Shown: positions 1 through 9,633, counted from the first letter of the stretch. The stretch is DNA of 64,000 nucleotides from Hathewaya histolytica (GCF_901482605.1 NZ_LR590481.1:1488001-1552000); one strand, 5' to 3'. The notes: generated from the letters alone by a model not told the origin. Numbers and translations: made by a program.

Positions 1-852
1 TACCTCAAGATCAGACATTTTCTCTCCAACACCGATAAACTTAATTTGCTTTCCAGTAATTGAACCTATAGATAGTGCAGCTCCACCTCTTGTATCTCCA
101 TCTAATTTGGTTAATATTACTCCTGTTATATCTAACTTTTCATTAAAACTTTCTGCTACATTAACAGCATCCTGACCTGTCATAGCGTCTACTACAAGTA
201 ATATTTCTGATGGTTCTGTCACATCTTTTATATTCTTAAGTTCTTCCATTAGTGTATCATCTATATGAAGTCTTCCAGCTGTATCTATTATTACAACGTT
301 ATTTCCATTGCTTTTAGCATGTTCTATAGATGCCTTAGCTATATTCACTGGAGAAACTTTATCTCCCATGGTAAATACAGGAATATCTATTTGTTTTCCA
401 ACCACCTGAAGTTGCTTAACTGCTGCTGGTCTATATACATCTCCTGCCACTAATAAAGGTTTCTTATTGGATTTTCTTAGATTTAAAGCTAGTTTACCAC
501 ACATAGTGGTTTTACCTGCACCTTGTAAACCAACAAGCATAATCACTGTAATTCCCTTTGTGGAGAATTCCAATTTACTTTCTTTGCTTCCCATTAACCC
601 AGTTAACTCTTCATTAACTATTTTAACTACTTGTTGACCCGGAGTTAAGCTCTCTAAAACTTCTTCTCCCATGCATTTTTCACTTACAGTCTTTATGAAT
701 TTTTTTACAACTTTATAGTTAACATCTGCTTCTAAAAGTGCAAGTTTTACTTCTCTCATTGCCTCTTTTATATCTTTTTCTGTAAGTTTTCCTTTTCCTT
801 TTAGCTTTTTAATAGCGTCTTGTAACTTTGAGGATAAACCTTCAAATACCAT
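1..852 (-). CDS. ffh: Signal recognition particle GTPase Ffh (partial, C-terminus outside window)
   Basis: Ffh binds signal peptides and 4.5S/6S RNA and targets ribosomes to FtsY at the membrane. The frame is open from an ATG at 852 to the window edge, giving about 284 residues of an expected 445-450. The N domain is followed by the GTPase P-loop GLQGAGKTT (read near 500-535). The visible end GEKMSDLEV matches the closing part of the G domain, so the methionine-rich M domain is cut off by the window. An AGGAGG-type ribosome site lies just upstream. The gene follows ylxM by 11 bases, the usual ylxM-ffh operon order. Confidence 0.96.
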   Translation of the reverse strand, partial: MVFEGLSSKLQDAIKKLKGKGKLTEKDIKEAMREVKLALLEADVNYKVVKKFIKTVSEKCMGEEVLESLTPGQQVVKIVNEELTGLMGSKESKLEFSTKGITVIMLVGLQGAGKTTMCGKLALNLRKSNKKPLLVAGDVYRPAAVKQLQVVGKQIDIPVFTMGDKVSPVNIAKASIEHAKSNGNNVVIIDTAGRLHIDDTLMEELKNIKDVTEPSEILLVVDAMTGQDAVNVAESFNEKLDITGVILTKLDGDTRGGAALSIGSITGKQIKFIGVGEKMSDLEV

Positions 853-863
853 AGAAGAACCTC

Positions 864-1208
864 CTAATTTATTTCCTTCAACTCTATCTCTATATTTCTT
901 ACTATTTCACTTACTTTATCTTCTTTTAAATCATAGAGTTTTTTTAAATTTCCCTCTATACTTAATTTTGTATTTTGTAATTTAAAATTTTTTTTCATAA
1001 GTTGAAGTTTCTCTTCATATTCATATAATAATTTCTCACATCTTTTAACAGTATCATGAATTGCTTGCCTACTAGTATTAGAGTTCTCACCAATTTCTGA
1101 TAAGGAAAAATCATTATTGTAATATAAATCCATTATATTTTTTTGTTTTTCTGTAAGTAAGATACCATAAATGTCAAATAAAATGAGTATCTTTGTACGC
1201 TTATCCAT
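864..1208 (-). CDS. ylxM: YlxM family SRP-associated DNA/RNA-binding protein (UPF0122)
   Basis: A small 114-residue helix-turn-helix protein that in Firmicutes and related bacteria sits directly before ffh and is thought to modulate the signal recognition particle. The sequence shows a sigma-70 region-4-like fold: residues about 18-60 with LTEKQKNIMDLYY and a turn region SLSEIGENSNTSRQAIHD, followed by a lysine/glutamate-rich coiled tail. It begins an operon with ffh, 11 bases apart, and has a good sigma-A promoter at 1233-1261. The family assignment is firm from length, motif and context. The exact molecular role is known mainly from streptococcal work, not from this sequence. Confidence 0.92.
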   Translation of the reverse strand: MDKRTKILILFDIYGILLTEKQKNIMDLYYNNDFSLSEIGENSNTSRQAIHDTVKRCEKLLYEYEEKLQLMKKNFKLQNTKLSIEGNLKKLYDLKEDKVSEIVRNIEIELKEIN

Positions 1209-1232
1209 AAAATCACCTTAAATACGAATTTA

Positions 1233-1261
1233 ATATTAACAGATTAATAACATGGTGTCAA
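1233..1261 (-). promoter_or_regulatory. Sigma-A promoter for ylxM-ffh
   Basis: On the minus strand a perfect -35 TTGACA (1256-1261) is followed by a 17-base spacer and a -10 TAATAT (1233-1238). The TGT just before the -10 gives an extended -10. It lies 25 bases upstream of the ylxM ATG, in the short gap after ftsY, so ylxM-ffh can be transcribed independently of smc-ftsY. Confidence 0.7.
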
Positions 1262-1284
1262 GCATTTTTGCTTAACATATATTT

Positions 1285-2190
1285 TTATAATAGAGCCTCT
1301 ACAAATTCATCAGCCTTGAACTTTTGCAAATCTTCCATACCTTCTCCCACTCCAATATATTTAACTGGTATATTGAGAGAATTTTTTATGGAAATAACTA
1401 TTCCTCCTTTAGCCGTACCATCTAATTTGGTTAAAATTATCCCATTTAGATTGCACACTTCTTTAAACTGTTTGGCCTGTTGAACTGCGTTTTGTCCTGT
1501 GGTACCATCTAGCACTAACAAAGTCTCTACATTTTCTGTTCCAAATTCTCTTTCTATTATTCTATTTATTTTCCCAAGTTCATCCATAAGATTCTTTTTA
1601 TTATGTAATCTTCCAGCTGTATCACAAATTAATACATCCACATTACGTGCCCTACTAGCTTGAATAGAGTCAAAAACTACAGCCCCTGGATCTGCACCTT
1701 CTTGATGTTTGATAATATCCACGCCCACTCTGTTACTCCAAACTTCAAGTTGGTCTATTGCTGCCGCCCTAAAAGTATCTGCAGCTGCAAGTAAAACTTT
1801 TTTTCCATTTTCTTTATATCTATGAGCTATCTTGCCTATAGATGTAGTTTTACCTACTCCATTGACACCTATAACAAGTATAATTTTAGGGAATTTTTCT
1901 TCCCCAACTTCTCTTTCTTGTAAAATTTCTTTTAGTACTTGTTTTAAACATGGTTTTACTTCTGCTGGATCCTTGACTTTTTCTTCTTTTATTTTTACTT
2001 TTAATTTTTCAATAACATCTAAGGTTGTTTCAACACCTAAGTCTGATGTTATTAACGCCTCTTCTAGTTCCTCATACATATCATCATCAATTTTTACTGC
2101 TAAATTTAAAACCTCTGTAACCTTATCAGTGAAATTGTCCCTAGTTTTTGTTAATCCTTCCTTCAGTTTATCAAAAAATTTTCCAAACAT
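1285..2190 (-). CDS. ftsY: Signal recognition particle receptor FtsY
   Basis: FtsY is the membrane-associated GTPase that docks Ffh-bound ribosomes at the Sec translocon. At 301 residues it is the short Gram-positive form without a long acidic A domain. The NG domain is complete: P-loop GVNGVGKTT at about 108-116, AADTFRAAA after it, DTAGR near 190, and TKLDGTAKGG near 255. The gene starts 14 bases after smc ends, the conserved smc-ftsY pair. The ylxM-ffh promoter lies immediately downstream, so the two halves of the targeting system are adjacent but separately promoted. Confidence 0.97.
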   Translation of the reverse strand: MFGKFFDKLKEGLTKTRDNFTDKVTEVLNLAVKIDDDMYEELEEALITSDLGVETTLDVIEKLKVKIKEEKVKDPAEVKPCLKQVLKEILQEREVGEEKFPKIILVIGVNGVGKTTSIGKIAHRYKENGKKVLLAAADTFRAAAIDQLEVWSNRVGVDIIKHQEGADPGAVVFDSIQASRARNVDVLICDTAGRLHNKKNLMDELGKINRIIEREFGTENVETLLVLDGTTGQNAVQQAKQFKEVCNLNGIILTKLDGTAKGGIVISIKNSLNIPVKYIGVGEGMEDLQKFKADEFVEALL

Positions 2191-2204
2191 ATTACAGCAC
2201 CACC

Positions 2205-5200
2205 TTAAGCTTTTTTGTTTTTATTTAAATCCACGGAAACTATTTTAGAAACTCCCTTTTCTTCCATTGTGATACCATAAAGAGCATCACTAACTTCCAT
2301 AGTACCTTTTCTATGGGTTATTACTATAAATTGTATTCTATCAGAAAACCTTTTTAAAAATTCTGCATAACGGCTGACATTAGCATCATCTAAAGCTGCT
2401 TCTATTTCATCTAATATACAAAATGGAGTGGGTTTCATCTTTAATATTGAAAACAGAAGAGCAATGGCAGATAATACTTTTTCTCCTCCAGACATCAAAT
2501 TTATATTTTGGAGCTTTTTTCCTGGAGGTTGAACATTTATATCTATCTTACCATTTAATTCATCACCATCAGATAGGATTAGAGATGCGCTTCCACCTTT
2601 GAATAGGACCCTAAAAGTTTCGTGAAAAGTTTGATTTAGTTTTTCAAAGTTTTCTTTAAATATTTCTCTCATTCTTAGAGTCATCTCTTCTATAACGTTA
2701 ATTATTTTTTCCTTAGAAGCTTCCATATCCTCTTTTTGTTCATTCATAAAAGAATACTTTTCTTTAACTTCTCTATATTCTTCAATAGAACCAACATTAA
2801 CAATACCTAACTTATTAATATTATGCTTTAATTTATCAATATTATTTTTTGTACTATTTACATCTATATCCTCTATTTTATAATCTATAGCTTGTGCATA
2901 GGTTAAATCATACTCTTCATTAAGTCTTTGCAACATAGTTTCATACTCTGTTTCAAACCTTGTGAGATTCATTAGAATCTTGTTTAATTCTCTATTAATC
3001 TTCTCTTCTTCTAAGGATAAATTCTCTAAATTAGAAGTTGTTTCTTTAATATTCTTTTTCAACTTAATTCTAAAAACTTCTTCTTCTTTAGAGTTTTCTT
3101 CGTACTTTTCAATGCTTTTTTCTAAGTTCCTGATAGCTTCTTTATTAATATTTATTTCATCCTTATATTTAATTAAATTATTACTACTGTCTCTAACATT
3201 TAAAGAGATTTCTTCCAAATCCTTATGTTTAAATTTTATACTTTCATCTAGTTCTTTAAACTTATTTTCTTTATTTATAAGATTTTCCTTAAGTGTCGCT
3301 AAATCAATTCTCCTTTGAACTACTTCTTCTTTTATACTCTCTATGTCACCATTATAGTTCAATAATCCATCTTCCAGAAGCTTAATACACCCTATTATCT
3401 TTTCTTTTTCTAACTTTGAATCTTTAAGACTTACTTCAAGAAAATTTAAATTATTTTTATATACGTTTATTTTAGAAGTATATACTTGTATATCAGATTC
3501 TAATTGTAAAAGAGAATTTTTGCATCTTCCTTCATCTTCTTTAAGAGAATTTATTCGTTCCTTTAACTTTATTAATTCTATATTTTCACCATGAAGAGCA
3601 TCCCTTAAATTCAAATTATGCTCATCTAACTCATATATACTTTTATTATACTCCTCTATATTAAGATTAATATCTTTAAGTTCTATATGGATATTTTGAA
3701 TTTTATTTTCTAATTCCTCTATTTCTCTTTTTCTACTAATTACATTTGTACCTTTGTTATAAATACTTCCACCAGTAAGAGAACCCCCTACATTTATAAC
3801 TTCACCTGAAAGAGTTACTATCCTGTTGCTATATGAGATTTCTTTGGCAATTGCTAAAGCACAATCCATATTTTCTGCTATAATTATATTTCCTAGCACG
3901 AATTCTATAGCATTTTTAAATTTTATATTATAACTTATAAGGTTACTCGCTCTACCAACATAACCCTTTAGATACAAATGTTCTATTTTAGAACTAATAT
4001 TCTTACTTTTAACTATATTTAAGGGTAAGAATGTTGCTCTACCCAATTTTTTATCTTTTAAATAATTAATTAGTAGTTTAGCATCATATTCTGTTTCTGT
4101 AATTATATTAGAAATCGCAGCTCCAAGTGCTACCTCTATAGCAGATTCATATTCTTTAGGAACTTTTAATATTTCTCCTAGAACGTATGCTTTTTTCACA
4201 TCCTTAATATAATTTTTATCTACATGATCCATAAGATTCCTTACTGCTTTATTATACCCCTCGTATTGTTTTTCTAAATTAGATAAAATATTAAAATTAG
4301 CATCTAATTTGTTTAAATCATTACTTTTGGATTTATATTTGTTTTCTTCATGAGTAAGTTTATTTCTAAATACACTTATTTCTTTAGTACTTTGCTTTAT
4401 ATTTTCTTCGCATAAAATAATTTTATCATTTACCTTATTATACTCTTCCTCTAATCTTATTCTTGTATTATTATTAATCTTAATTAAATTAGCAGTGTTT
4501 TCAATACTTTCTTTTATTTCATTTATCTTGTCTAATAAGAGTTTAACTTCTCTATCTAAATTGTCTTTATCTCTTTCTTCTTTTGCGTTCTTTTCTATTA
4601 TAGAGTTTAACTGTTCTTTGAAAGAAAAAATATTATTGTTATTTTCTTTTAAAGACCCTTCTATTTTAGAGAGCTCTTGTTCATAATGGTTCAACTCTTC
4701 TTCTAGTATCTCTTTTTTTAATTTAAAATCTTTGATTTCTATTTCTAAATCTAATTTTTTATCTAATATATCTTTAAGTTCTTCCTCTAACCTCTTTATA
4801 TCCTCATAGTATTTGGATATAACAAAATCCGAATTTTTTATCTTTTCCTCAATTACTTTTATTTTTGTTTCAAACTCACTTATACTAGCCTTACATTGAT
4901 AGTATTCTTCTCTATTAGCTTTATTTTTTTCTTCCTGTTCTTCTAAAAGAAAATTTTGTTTTTCTAGCTCTATTTTTAATATATTTTTTTTATCAAGAAG
5001 CTTTCCCATTTCATTTTCTCTTTGTTTGTTTTCATCCTTGAAGTTATTTATTTTAACTTCTATGCCTTCTATAGTATGTATTATTAGGGCTAGATCTTTT
5101 TCTTTAAGTTCTTGTGATAAATTTAAAAACTGTTTAGCCTTTTCCATTTCAATTTTTAATGGTTCTAATCTTTCTTCATAGGTATTTAATATATCCTTTA

Positions 5201-5771
5201 TTCTGACCAAATTAGAATTAGTTGATTCTAGTTTTTTCTCAGCCTCTTCTTTTCTGTTTTTAAATTTAACGATACCAGCTGCTTCTTCAAGTAGGGTTCT
5301 TCTTTCCTCTGGCTTTCCACTTAATATAGCATCTATTTTACCTTGTCCAATAATAGAATATCCTTCTTTTCCTATTCCTGTATCCATAAATAATTCTTGT
5401 ATATCTTTAAGTCTACATTTAGTGTTATTAATTAAGTATTCACTTTCCCCAGAACGATAAAGCCTTCTTGTGACCTTAACCTCAGAATAGTTTATTTTAA
5501 GTTCTTCATCCTCATTGTTTAAAGTAAGAGATACTTGTGCAAGACCCACAGGTTTTCTAAACTCAGTACCTATGAAAATAACATCTTCCATCTTAGTCCC
5601 TCTAAGATTTTTTATACTCTGCTCTCCTAAAACCCATCTTACAGCATCGGAAATATTACTTTTTCCGCTACCATTAGGTCCTACAACTGAAGTAATACCT
5701 TTCTTAAAATGTAATTCAGTTTTATCAGCAAAAGATTTAAAACCTCTTACCTCTATCGATTTAAGGAACAT
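2205..5771 (-). CDS. smc: Chromosome segregation ATPase SMC
   Basis: SMC forms the long coiled-coil dimer that, with ScpA and ScpB, compacts and separates the origin regions of the chromosome. The 1188-residue length is typical. Walker A GPNGSGKSN is at residues about 32-40, two long glutamate/lysine-rich coiled coils flank a hinge near 500-680 that contains the GG repeats (VGGSLTGGS), and the C-terminal head carries the signature LMSGGEK and Walker B CILDEIEAALDD. It is followed by ftsY and preceded by a tiny membrane-protein gene (5791-5889) that may share its transcript. Confidence 0.98.
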   Translation of the reverse strand: MFLKSIEVRGFKSFADKTELHFKKGITSVVGPNGSGKSNISDAVRWVLGEQSIKNLRGTKMEDVIFIGTEFRKPVGLAQVSLTLNNEDEELKINYSEVKVTRRLYRSGESEYLINNTKCRLKDIQELFMDTGIGKEGYSIIGQGKIDAILSGKPEERRTLLEEAAGIVKFKNRKEEAEKKLESTNSNLVRIKDILNTYEERLEPLKIEMEKAKQFLNLSQELKEKDLALIIHTIEGIEVKINNFKDENKQRENEMGKLLDKKNILKIELEKQNFLLEEQEEKNKANREEYYQCKASISEFETKIKVIEEKIKNSDFVISKYYEDIKRLEEELKDILDKKLDLEIEIKDFKLKKEILEEELNHYEQELSKIEGSLKENNNNIFSFKEQLNSIIEKNAKEERDKDNLDREVKLLLDKINEIKESIENTANLIKINNNTRIRLEEEYNKVNDKIILCEENIKQSTKEISVFRNKLTHEENKYKSKSNDLNKLDANFNILSNLEKQYEGYNKAVRNLMDHVDKNYIKDVKKAYVLGEILKVPKEYESAIEVALGAAISNIITETEYDAKLLINYLKDKKLGRATFLPLNIVKSKNISSKIEHLYLKGYVGRASNLISYNIKFKNAIEFVLGNIIIAENMDCALAIAKEISYSNRIVTLSGEVINVGGSLTGGSIYNKGTNVISRKREIEELENKIQNIHIELKDINLNIEEYNKSIYELDEHNLNLRDALHGENIELIKLKERINSLKEDEGRCKNSLLQLESDIQVYTSKINVYKNNLNFLEVSLKDSKLEKEKIIGCIKLLEDGLLNYNGDIESIKEEVVQRRIDLATLKENLINKENKFKELDESIKFKHKDLEEISLNVRDSSNNLIKYKDEININKEAIRNLEKSIEKYEENSKEEEVFRIKLKKNIKETTSNLENLSLEEEKINRELNKILMNLTRFETEYETMLQRLNEEYDLTYAQAIDYKIEDIDVNSTKNNIDKLKHNINKLGIVNVGSIEEYREVKEKYSFMNEQKEDMEASKEKIINVIEEMTLRMREIFKENFEKLNQTFHETFRVLFKGGSASLILSDGDELNGKIDINVQPPGKKLQNINLMSGGEKVLSAIALLFSILKMKPTPFCILDEIEAALDDANVSRYAEFLKRFSDRIQFIVITHRKGTMEVSDALYGITMEEKGVSKIVSVDLNKNKKA

Positions 5772-5790
5772 ACACTCATCTCTCCTAATA

Positions 5791-5889
5791 TTATCTAATC
5801 AAAACTGATAAAAAAGTTACTGTTACAAAAACAATTAAAATCACAATTGCGAATATTTGTGTCTTTTTTTCTCTTTCTTTTTTATTCAT
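5791..5889 (-). CDS. Small single-pass membrane protein, DUF4044-like (32 aa)
   Basis: A 32-codon frame starts at an ATG at 5889 behind an AGAGGTG ribosome site and ends in TAA at 5791, 19 bases before smc. The product has a charged N-terminus (MNKKEREKK) followed by one hydrophobic stretch, IFAIVILIVFVTVTFLSVL, so it should be a single-pass membrane peptide with a basic cytoplasmic end. Short proteins of this design are catalogued in Firmicutes as DUF4044, and I recall them near smc/rnc in clostridia. The family name is from memory and its function is unknown. Coding status rests on the ribosome site, start, stop and the clear membrane helix. Confidence 0.65.
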   Translation of the reverse strand: MNKKEREKKTQIFAIVILIVFVTVTFLSVLIR

Positions 5890-5974
5890 AGAAACACCTC
5901 TTAAAATTTAATTATTTCCATTATATAAGTTTATTATATTTATGTAAAAATATCAATTGAATATATCTAAAATT

Positions 5975-6000
5975 AAAAAACCGTGATATCACGGTTTTTT
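5975..6000 (-). terminator. Bidirectional intrinsic terminator after the radical SAM gene
   Basis: A perfect 26-base palindrome with half-site AAAAAACCGTGAT lies 34 bases past the stop of the radical SAM gene. It folds to a GC-containing stem with T runs on either strand, so it can stop transcription from the right before the smc group. Confidence 0.8.
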
Positions 6001-6033
6001 AATTTATTAATTATAAATTATATAATTCATACT

Positions 6034-7155
6034 TTATAGATAGGAATTTTCAATTTCTAGAGCTTTCTCTTTTAGAAACGTCCTGTATGATATCATGTAA
6101 GTATAGCTATCTATATTAATCTTAACCTCATCTAAAGACATATTAGTATCTTGTATTACTTTTAATTCCTTTAAATCATATTTATCTTTATATTTATTAA
6201 AGTAATACTTTTTATTAGAATATAGTTTAGATATATTCTTGGGGTTTATTGTTAAAATCATTTTATCCTTAACAGACCTTTCTAATACTTTAGAAAATAT
6301 AGCTTCATTTAAAAGACTACTCTCCATAAGTTCCCTATAGGCTGGATGAAAAGGACCAGATACTAGTTCAGCATCCTCATTTATATCTTCTGTGGGCTGT
6401 AGTCCAACCCTAACTACATTTATATTATTACTTACAAATACACTATAAATAGCTTTACATATATTTATGGATTCATAAAGGCTATAGGGTTTATAATCCC
6501 CTCTTTCAAGCATAGTTTCCATAGGAGTATCTTTTATTACTAAAGATGGATATATTCTAGCTATAGTAGGTTTAATCTCTACAACTTTTAATGCAGTTAA
6601 TATATCTTTTTTCATATTATCTCCAGGTAATCCTAACATTATCTGAATACCTAATGTGAAATTAAAACTTTTTATTAATCTACTAGCTAGATATACTTGA
6701 TCTTCAGAGTGCCCTCTTCCTGAAAGTCTTAATACATCCTCATCTAAAGACTGTACTCCAAGTTCGATTATATCTACGGAATATTTTTTTAATAAACTTA
6801 ACTTTTCTATATCTATGTAATCTGGTCTTGTAGACAATCTAATATATTTTATTAGACCTGAATTTTTATATTTATATGCTACTTTCAATAATTCTTCTTG
6901 CAAATCCACAGGTATAGCCGTAAAGGTACCACCAAAGAATGAAATTTCTATTATAGCATCTTCACTTCTTTTATTATTTATAGTTTTTAGAAATTCTTTT
7001 ATAATATTTTCTGCTTTAGAAGAATTTAAAATCTCTTCACTTGTTTCTTTTAAATGCTTCTTACCTGTGATTGTGTTTTGATTACAAAACACACAGTTAT
7101 GAGGACATCCTATATGCGGAACAAATATAGGTATAATATAATGGTTTCTACTCAT
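6034..7155 (-). CDS. Radical SAM protein, Elp3-like (COG1243-type)
   Basis: A 373-residue radical S-adenosylmethionine protein. The N-terminus carries the cluster motif CPHNCVFC (C17, C21, C24), followed by a glycine-rich FFGGTFTA SAM-binding segment and LGVQSLDEDVLRLSGRGH, which is typical of Elp3/HemN-like enzymes. It lacks the C-terminal acetyltransferase domain of true Elp3. Such proteins are found beside rnc in many clostridia, and the substrate is not established. The start overlaps the end of rnc by eight bases, so the two are translationally coupled. I call the superfamily confidently but not the reaction. Confidence 0.88.
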   Translation of the reverse strand: MSRNHYIIPIFVPHIGCPHNCVFCNQNTITGKKHLKETSEEILNSSKAENIIKEFLKTINNKRSEDAIIEISFFGGTFTAIPVDLQEELLKVAYKYKNSGLIKYIRLSTRPDYIDIEKLSLLKKYSVDIIELGVQSLDEDVLRLSGRGHSEDQVYLASRLIKSFNFTLGIQIMLGLPGDNMKKDILTALKVVEIKPTIARIYPSLVIKDTPMETMLERGDYKPYSLYESINICKAIYSVFVSNNINVVRVGLQPTEDINEDAELVSGPFHPAYRELMESSLLNEAIFSKVLERSVKDKMILTINPKNISKLYSNKKYYFNKYKDKYDLKELKVIQDTNMSLDEVKINIDSYTYMISYRTFLKEKALEIENSYL

Positions 7156-7849
7156 ATAGTTTCTCCATCTCTAAAATAACTTCCTTTGCTGCATTTTGTT
7201 CTGCTTCTTTTTTACTATATCCACTGCCTTTTCCAGAAGACTTACCATTTATGACTACTTCCACATGAAATATTGGTCTATGAGGTGGTCCCTCACAGGA
7301 TGTTAAATTATACGAAATACTGACCTCTCCATTTTTTTGAAGTAATTCTTGAAGCTTTGTTTTATAATCTAGTATAATTTGGTTTTTTATAGCTCTTTCT
7401 ATTGTAGCCATAAAATTATCTAGTATAAACTTTCTTGTGAACTTTAAACCTTTATCTAAATATACGGCTGCAATAATAGCTTCTACACAATCCGCTAAAA
7501 TAGAGTTTCTCGTCCTTCCACCAGTTTGTTCCTCACCTTTACTCATAATAATAAATTTTCCTAAATCCCACTTTTGAGCTATTTCATGTAAAGAACTTTC
7601 GCAGACAATAGTAGCCCTTATCTTTGTAAGCTCTCCCTCTAATTTATCTTTACAGTTTATATATAAATACTCAGATATAATTAATTCTAAAACTGCATCT
7701 CCTAGATATTCCAATCGTTCATTATAAGATATATTCTTTCTCTGGTTTGCGTAGGAACTATGTGTTAAAGCCGTTCTTAATAATGATTTATTGTGAAAGT
7801 CTATGGCAATTATTTTTTCAAGTTCATTAATTGCACTTTTTTTTTGCAT
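7148..7849 (-). CDS. rnc: Ribonuclease III
   Basis: RNase III cuts double-stranded RNA, processing rRNA precursors and other transcripts. The 233-residue protein has the catalytic signature NERLEYLGDAVLE at about 43-55 with acidic residues for magnesium binding, a second acidic site around DCVEAIIAAVYLDKG, and a C-terminal double-stranded RNA-binding domain (about 160-230, ending in SGKGSGYSKKEAEQNAA). It lies downstream of acpP, as in Bacillus and other clostridia, separated by a hairpin at 7888-7906. Confidence 0.97.
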   Translation of the reverse strand: MQKKSAINELEKIIAIDFHNKSLLRTALTHSSYANQRKNISYNERLEYLGDAVLELIISEYLYINCKDKLEGELTKIRATIVCESSLHEIAQKWDLGKFIIMSKGEEQTGGRTRNSILADCVEAIIAAVYLDKGLKFTRKFILDNFMATIERAIKNQIILDYKTKLQELLQKNGEVSISYNLTSCEGPPHRPIFHVEVVINGKSSGKGSGYSKKEAEQNAAKEVILEMEKLYE

Positions 7850-7887
7850 GATTTTTTAACTCCTTTAGTATATATTTAAATAAATTT

Positions 7888-7906
7888 AGTCCCGCAATGC
7901 GGGACT
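7888..7906 (-). terminator. Hairpin between acpP and rnc
   Basis: The inverted repeat AGTCCCGC/GCGGGACT with a three-base loop begins just past the acpP stop. It is followed on the minus strand only by a T/A-rich tract rather than a clean T run. It is best read as a weak terminator or processing hairpin that lowers readthrough from the very highly expressed acpP into rnc. Confidence 0.6.
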
Positions 7907-7909
7907 GTT

Positions 7910-8143
7910 TTATTCTTCAACACAAGATTTTATGTATTCCACTACATCTCCTACTGTTTTAACATTTTCAGCTGATTCATCAGGTATTTCTATATCAAAT
8001 TCTTCTTCTAAAGCCATTATAAATTCAACTACGTCTAATGAGTCTGCTCCTAAATCATCAACGAAAGATGCTTCCATAGTTACCTCATCCTCATTTACAC
8101 TTAATTGATCTACTATAATATCCTTTACCTTTTCAAAAATCAT
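7910..8143 (-). CDS. acpP: Acyl carrier protein
   Basis: AcpP carries growing fatty acyl chains on a 4'-phosphopantetheine arm. The 77-residue acidic protein has the classic attachment motif [10 protein letters not shown], with the modified serine at about residue 35, and the recognition helix [11 protein letters not shown]. It lies between plsX and rnc, the conserved lipid-synthesis context in Firmicutes, but the fab genes usually found here are absent. A promoter-like pair lies 46-74 bases upstream, consistent with separate high expression. Confidence 0.97.
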   Translation of the reverse strand: MIFEKVKDIIVDQLSVNEDEVTMEASFVDDLGADSLDVVEFIMALEEEFDIEIPDESAENVKTVGDVVEYIKSCVEE

Positions 8144-8188
8144 ACTGTCGCCTCCAATTTAATAGTATTCTTTTTTGTTTATAAATAA

Positions 8189-8217
8189 ATATTAATGGTT
8201 TTATACTTATTTATCAA
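8189..8217 (-). promoter_or_regulatory. Probable sigma-A promoter for acpP
   Basis: On the minus strand TTGATA (8212-8217), a 17-base spacer and TAATAT (8189-8194) precede acpP by about 45 bases. The intergenic region (8144-8297) is otherwise plain AT-rich sequence with no terminator I can see after plsX. Confidence 0.45.
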
Positions 8218-8297
8218 CTACTTTTTATAAATTATATTATACTTTATTATCTTTTGTATATTTATATGTATTATTCTTAAAATTATTTCTTATATTT

Positions 8298-9308
8298 TTA
8301 CTTTATATCGTCTTTTTTATTTATATTTTCTATGGATTCTTTTATGCTTTCTACAACATTATTATCATAGAAAAATTTTGCTTGTCTTATAGCATTCTTG
8401 AAGGCTTTAGAATCCGAACTACCATGAGCCTTTACACATATTCCTTTTACTCCTAGGAAAGCAGCTCCACCAACTTCTTCATAATTAAAGTCTTTTTTAA
8501 ACTTTAAAAATACAGGTTTTAAAATCATTCCACCTATTTTTGTTCTAAATGATGACATTATATTTTCCTTTAGTGTAGATAATAGTGTACTTGCAACGCC
8601 CTCATACATTTTTAATATAGTGTTTCCCACAAAACCATCACAAACTAAAACGTTAGTATCGCCTTTTGGTATATCTCTAGGTTCAATATTACCAACGAAA
8701 TTTAAATTCGCTTCCTTTAATAATTTATATGTTTCTTTTGTGAGTTCATTTCCTTTCTCTTCTTCAACACCAATATTTACAAGTCCCACAGATGGATTTT
8801 TAACTTTTAAAATTTTTTCAAAGTACACTTTTCCCATTAATGCAAATTGTACTAAATTATTAGGCTTACAGTCAACATTGGCACCACAATCTACAATCAT
8901 AAACTTACCATTCTTTCCTGGCATAACTGGTGCAAAAGTGGGCCTATCAATACCTTTTATTCTACCTATAATTAGTGTAGCTCCTGTTAGTAATGCCCCG
9001 GTACTCCCTGCAGATAAAACTGCATCAGCCTTGCCTTCTCTGACTAAATATAAAGCTTTACATAAAGAAGAATTCTTTTTCTTTCTAATAGCCATAGCTG
9101 GATGTTCATTATTACTTATAACCTCTTCAGCATTTAAAACTTCAATTCTTCCACTATCGTATTTATACTTTTTAAGTTCATCTTTAATTCTTTCTTCAGG
9201 TCCTGTAATTATAATTTTAACTCCAGTATACTCTAAAGCCTCAACACAACCCTTAACTACTTCTTGAGGACTATTATCTCCACCCATTCCATCTACTGCT
9301 ATAATCAT
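8298..9308 (-). CDS. plsX: Phosphate acyltransferase PlsX
   Basis: PlsX converts acyl-ACP to acyl-phosphate, the donor for PlsY in the first step of phospholipid synthesis. The 336-residue sequence opens with [14 protein letters not shown], the family hallmark, and contains [21 protein letters not shown] and [11 protein letters not shown]. The C-terminal [19 protein letters not shown] is also characteristic. The order rpmF-plsX-acpP-rnc is conserved. The regulator FapR, which precedes plsX in Bacillus, is absent here. The short gap to rpmF contains the rpmF terminator. Confidence 0.97.
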   Translation of the reverse strand: MIIAVDGMGGDNSPQEVVKGCVEALEYTGVKIIITGPEERIKDELKKYKYDSGRIEVLNAEEVISNNEHPAMAIRKKKNSSLCKALYLVREGKADAVLSAGSTGALLTGATLIIGRIKGIDRPTFAPVMPGKNGKFMIVDCGANVDCKPNNLVQFALMGKVYFEKILKVKNPSVGLVNIGVEEEKGNELTKETYKLLKEANLNFVGNIEPRDIPKGDTNVLVCDGFVGNTILKMYEGVASTLLSTLKENIMSSFRTKIGGMILKPVFLKFKKDFNYEEVGGAAFLGVKGICVKAHGSSDSKAFKNAIRQAKFFYDNNVVESIKESIENINKKDDIK

Positions 9309-9384
9309 ATATTAACCTCACTTTATACTAATATAAATTCATATAAATATTATATCACAATTTTTGTTAATTTATAAAATATAA

Positions 9385-9412
9385 AAATAAAAGAAAGTCT
9401 TTCGACTTTCTT
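9385..9412 (-). terminator. Intrinsic terminator after rpmF
   Basis: A nine-base-pair stem AAGAAAGTC/GACTTTCTT (9391-9412) begins one base past the rpmF stop and is followed on the minus strand by a TTTTATTTTTA tract. It should uncouple the ribosomal protein gene from plsX at least partly. Confidence 0.75.
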
Positions 9413-9413
9413 A

Positions 9414-9596
9414 TTATTTATCATCAGATACTACCTTTGTATTCTTGTAATATCCACAATTTTTACATACTCTATGAGCTAGTTTGAATTCATGGCATTG
9501 AGGACATTCCACCATACCAGGCATGCTAAGCTTGAAGTTTTGAGCTCTTCTTTGATCTCTTCTTGCTTTTGAAGTTTTTCTCTTTGGATGAGCCAT
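9414..9596 (-). CDS. rpmF: 50S ribosomal protein L32
   Basis: L32 is a small protein of the large ribosomal subunit. The 60-residue product starts [18 protein letters not shown] and carries a zinc ribbon with CPQC and CKNC (C31, C34, C44, C47), so this is the zinc-binding paralogue type. The ATG at 9596 is chosen over an in-frame upstream GTG because AAGGAGG abuts that GTG and lies at a proper distance from the ATG. It follows the YceD-family gene, a pairing seen across bacteria. Confidence 0.97.
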   Translation of the reverse strand: MAHPKRKTSKARRDQRRAQNFKLSMPGMVECPQCHEFKLAHRVCKNCGYYKNTKVVSDDK

Positions 9597-9633
9597 TATA
9601 AACACCTCCTTAACCTATGAATAAAGTTTATAA

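Noticed and set aside
8620-9267. A 215-codon open frame on the plus strand opposite plsX
   Set aside because: It mirrors the plsX coding frame, lacks a ribosome site and has the serine/phenylalanine-rich composition typical of antisense shadow frames.
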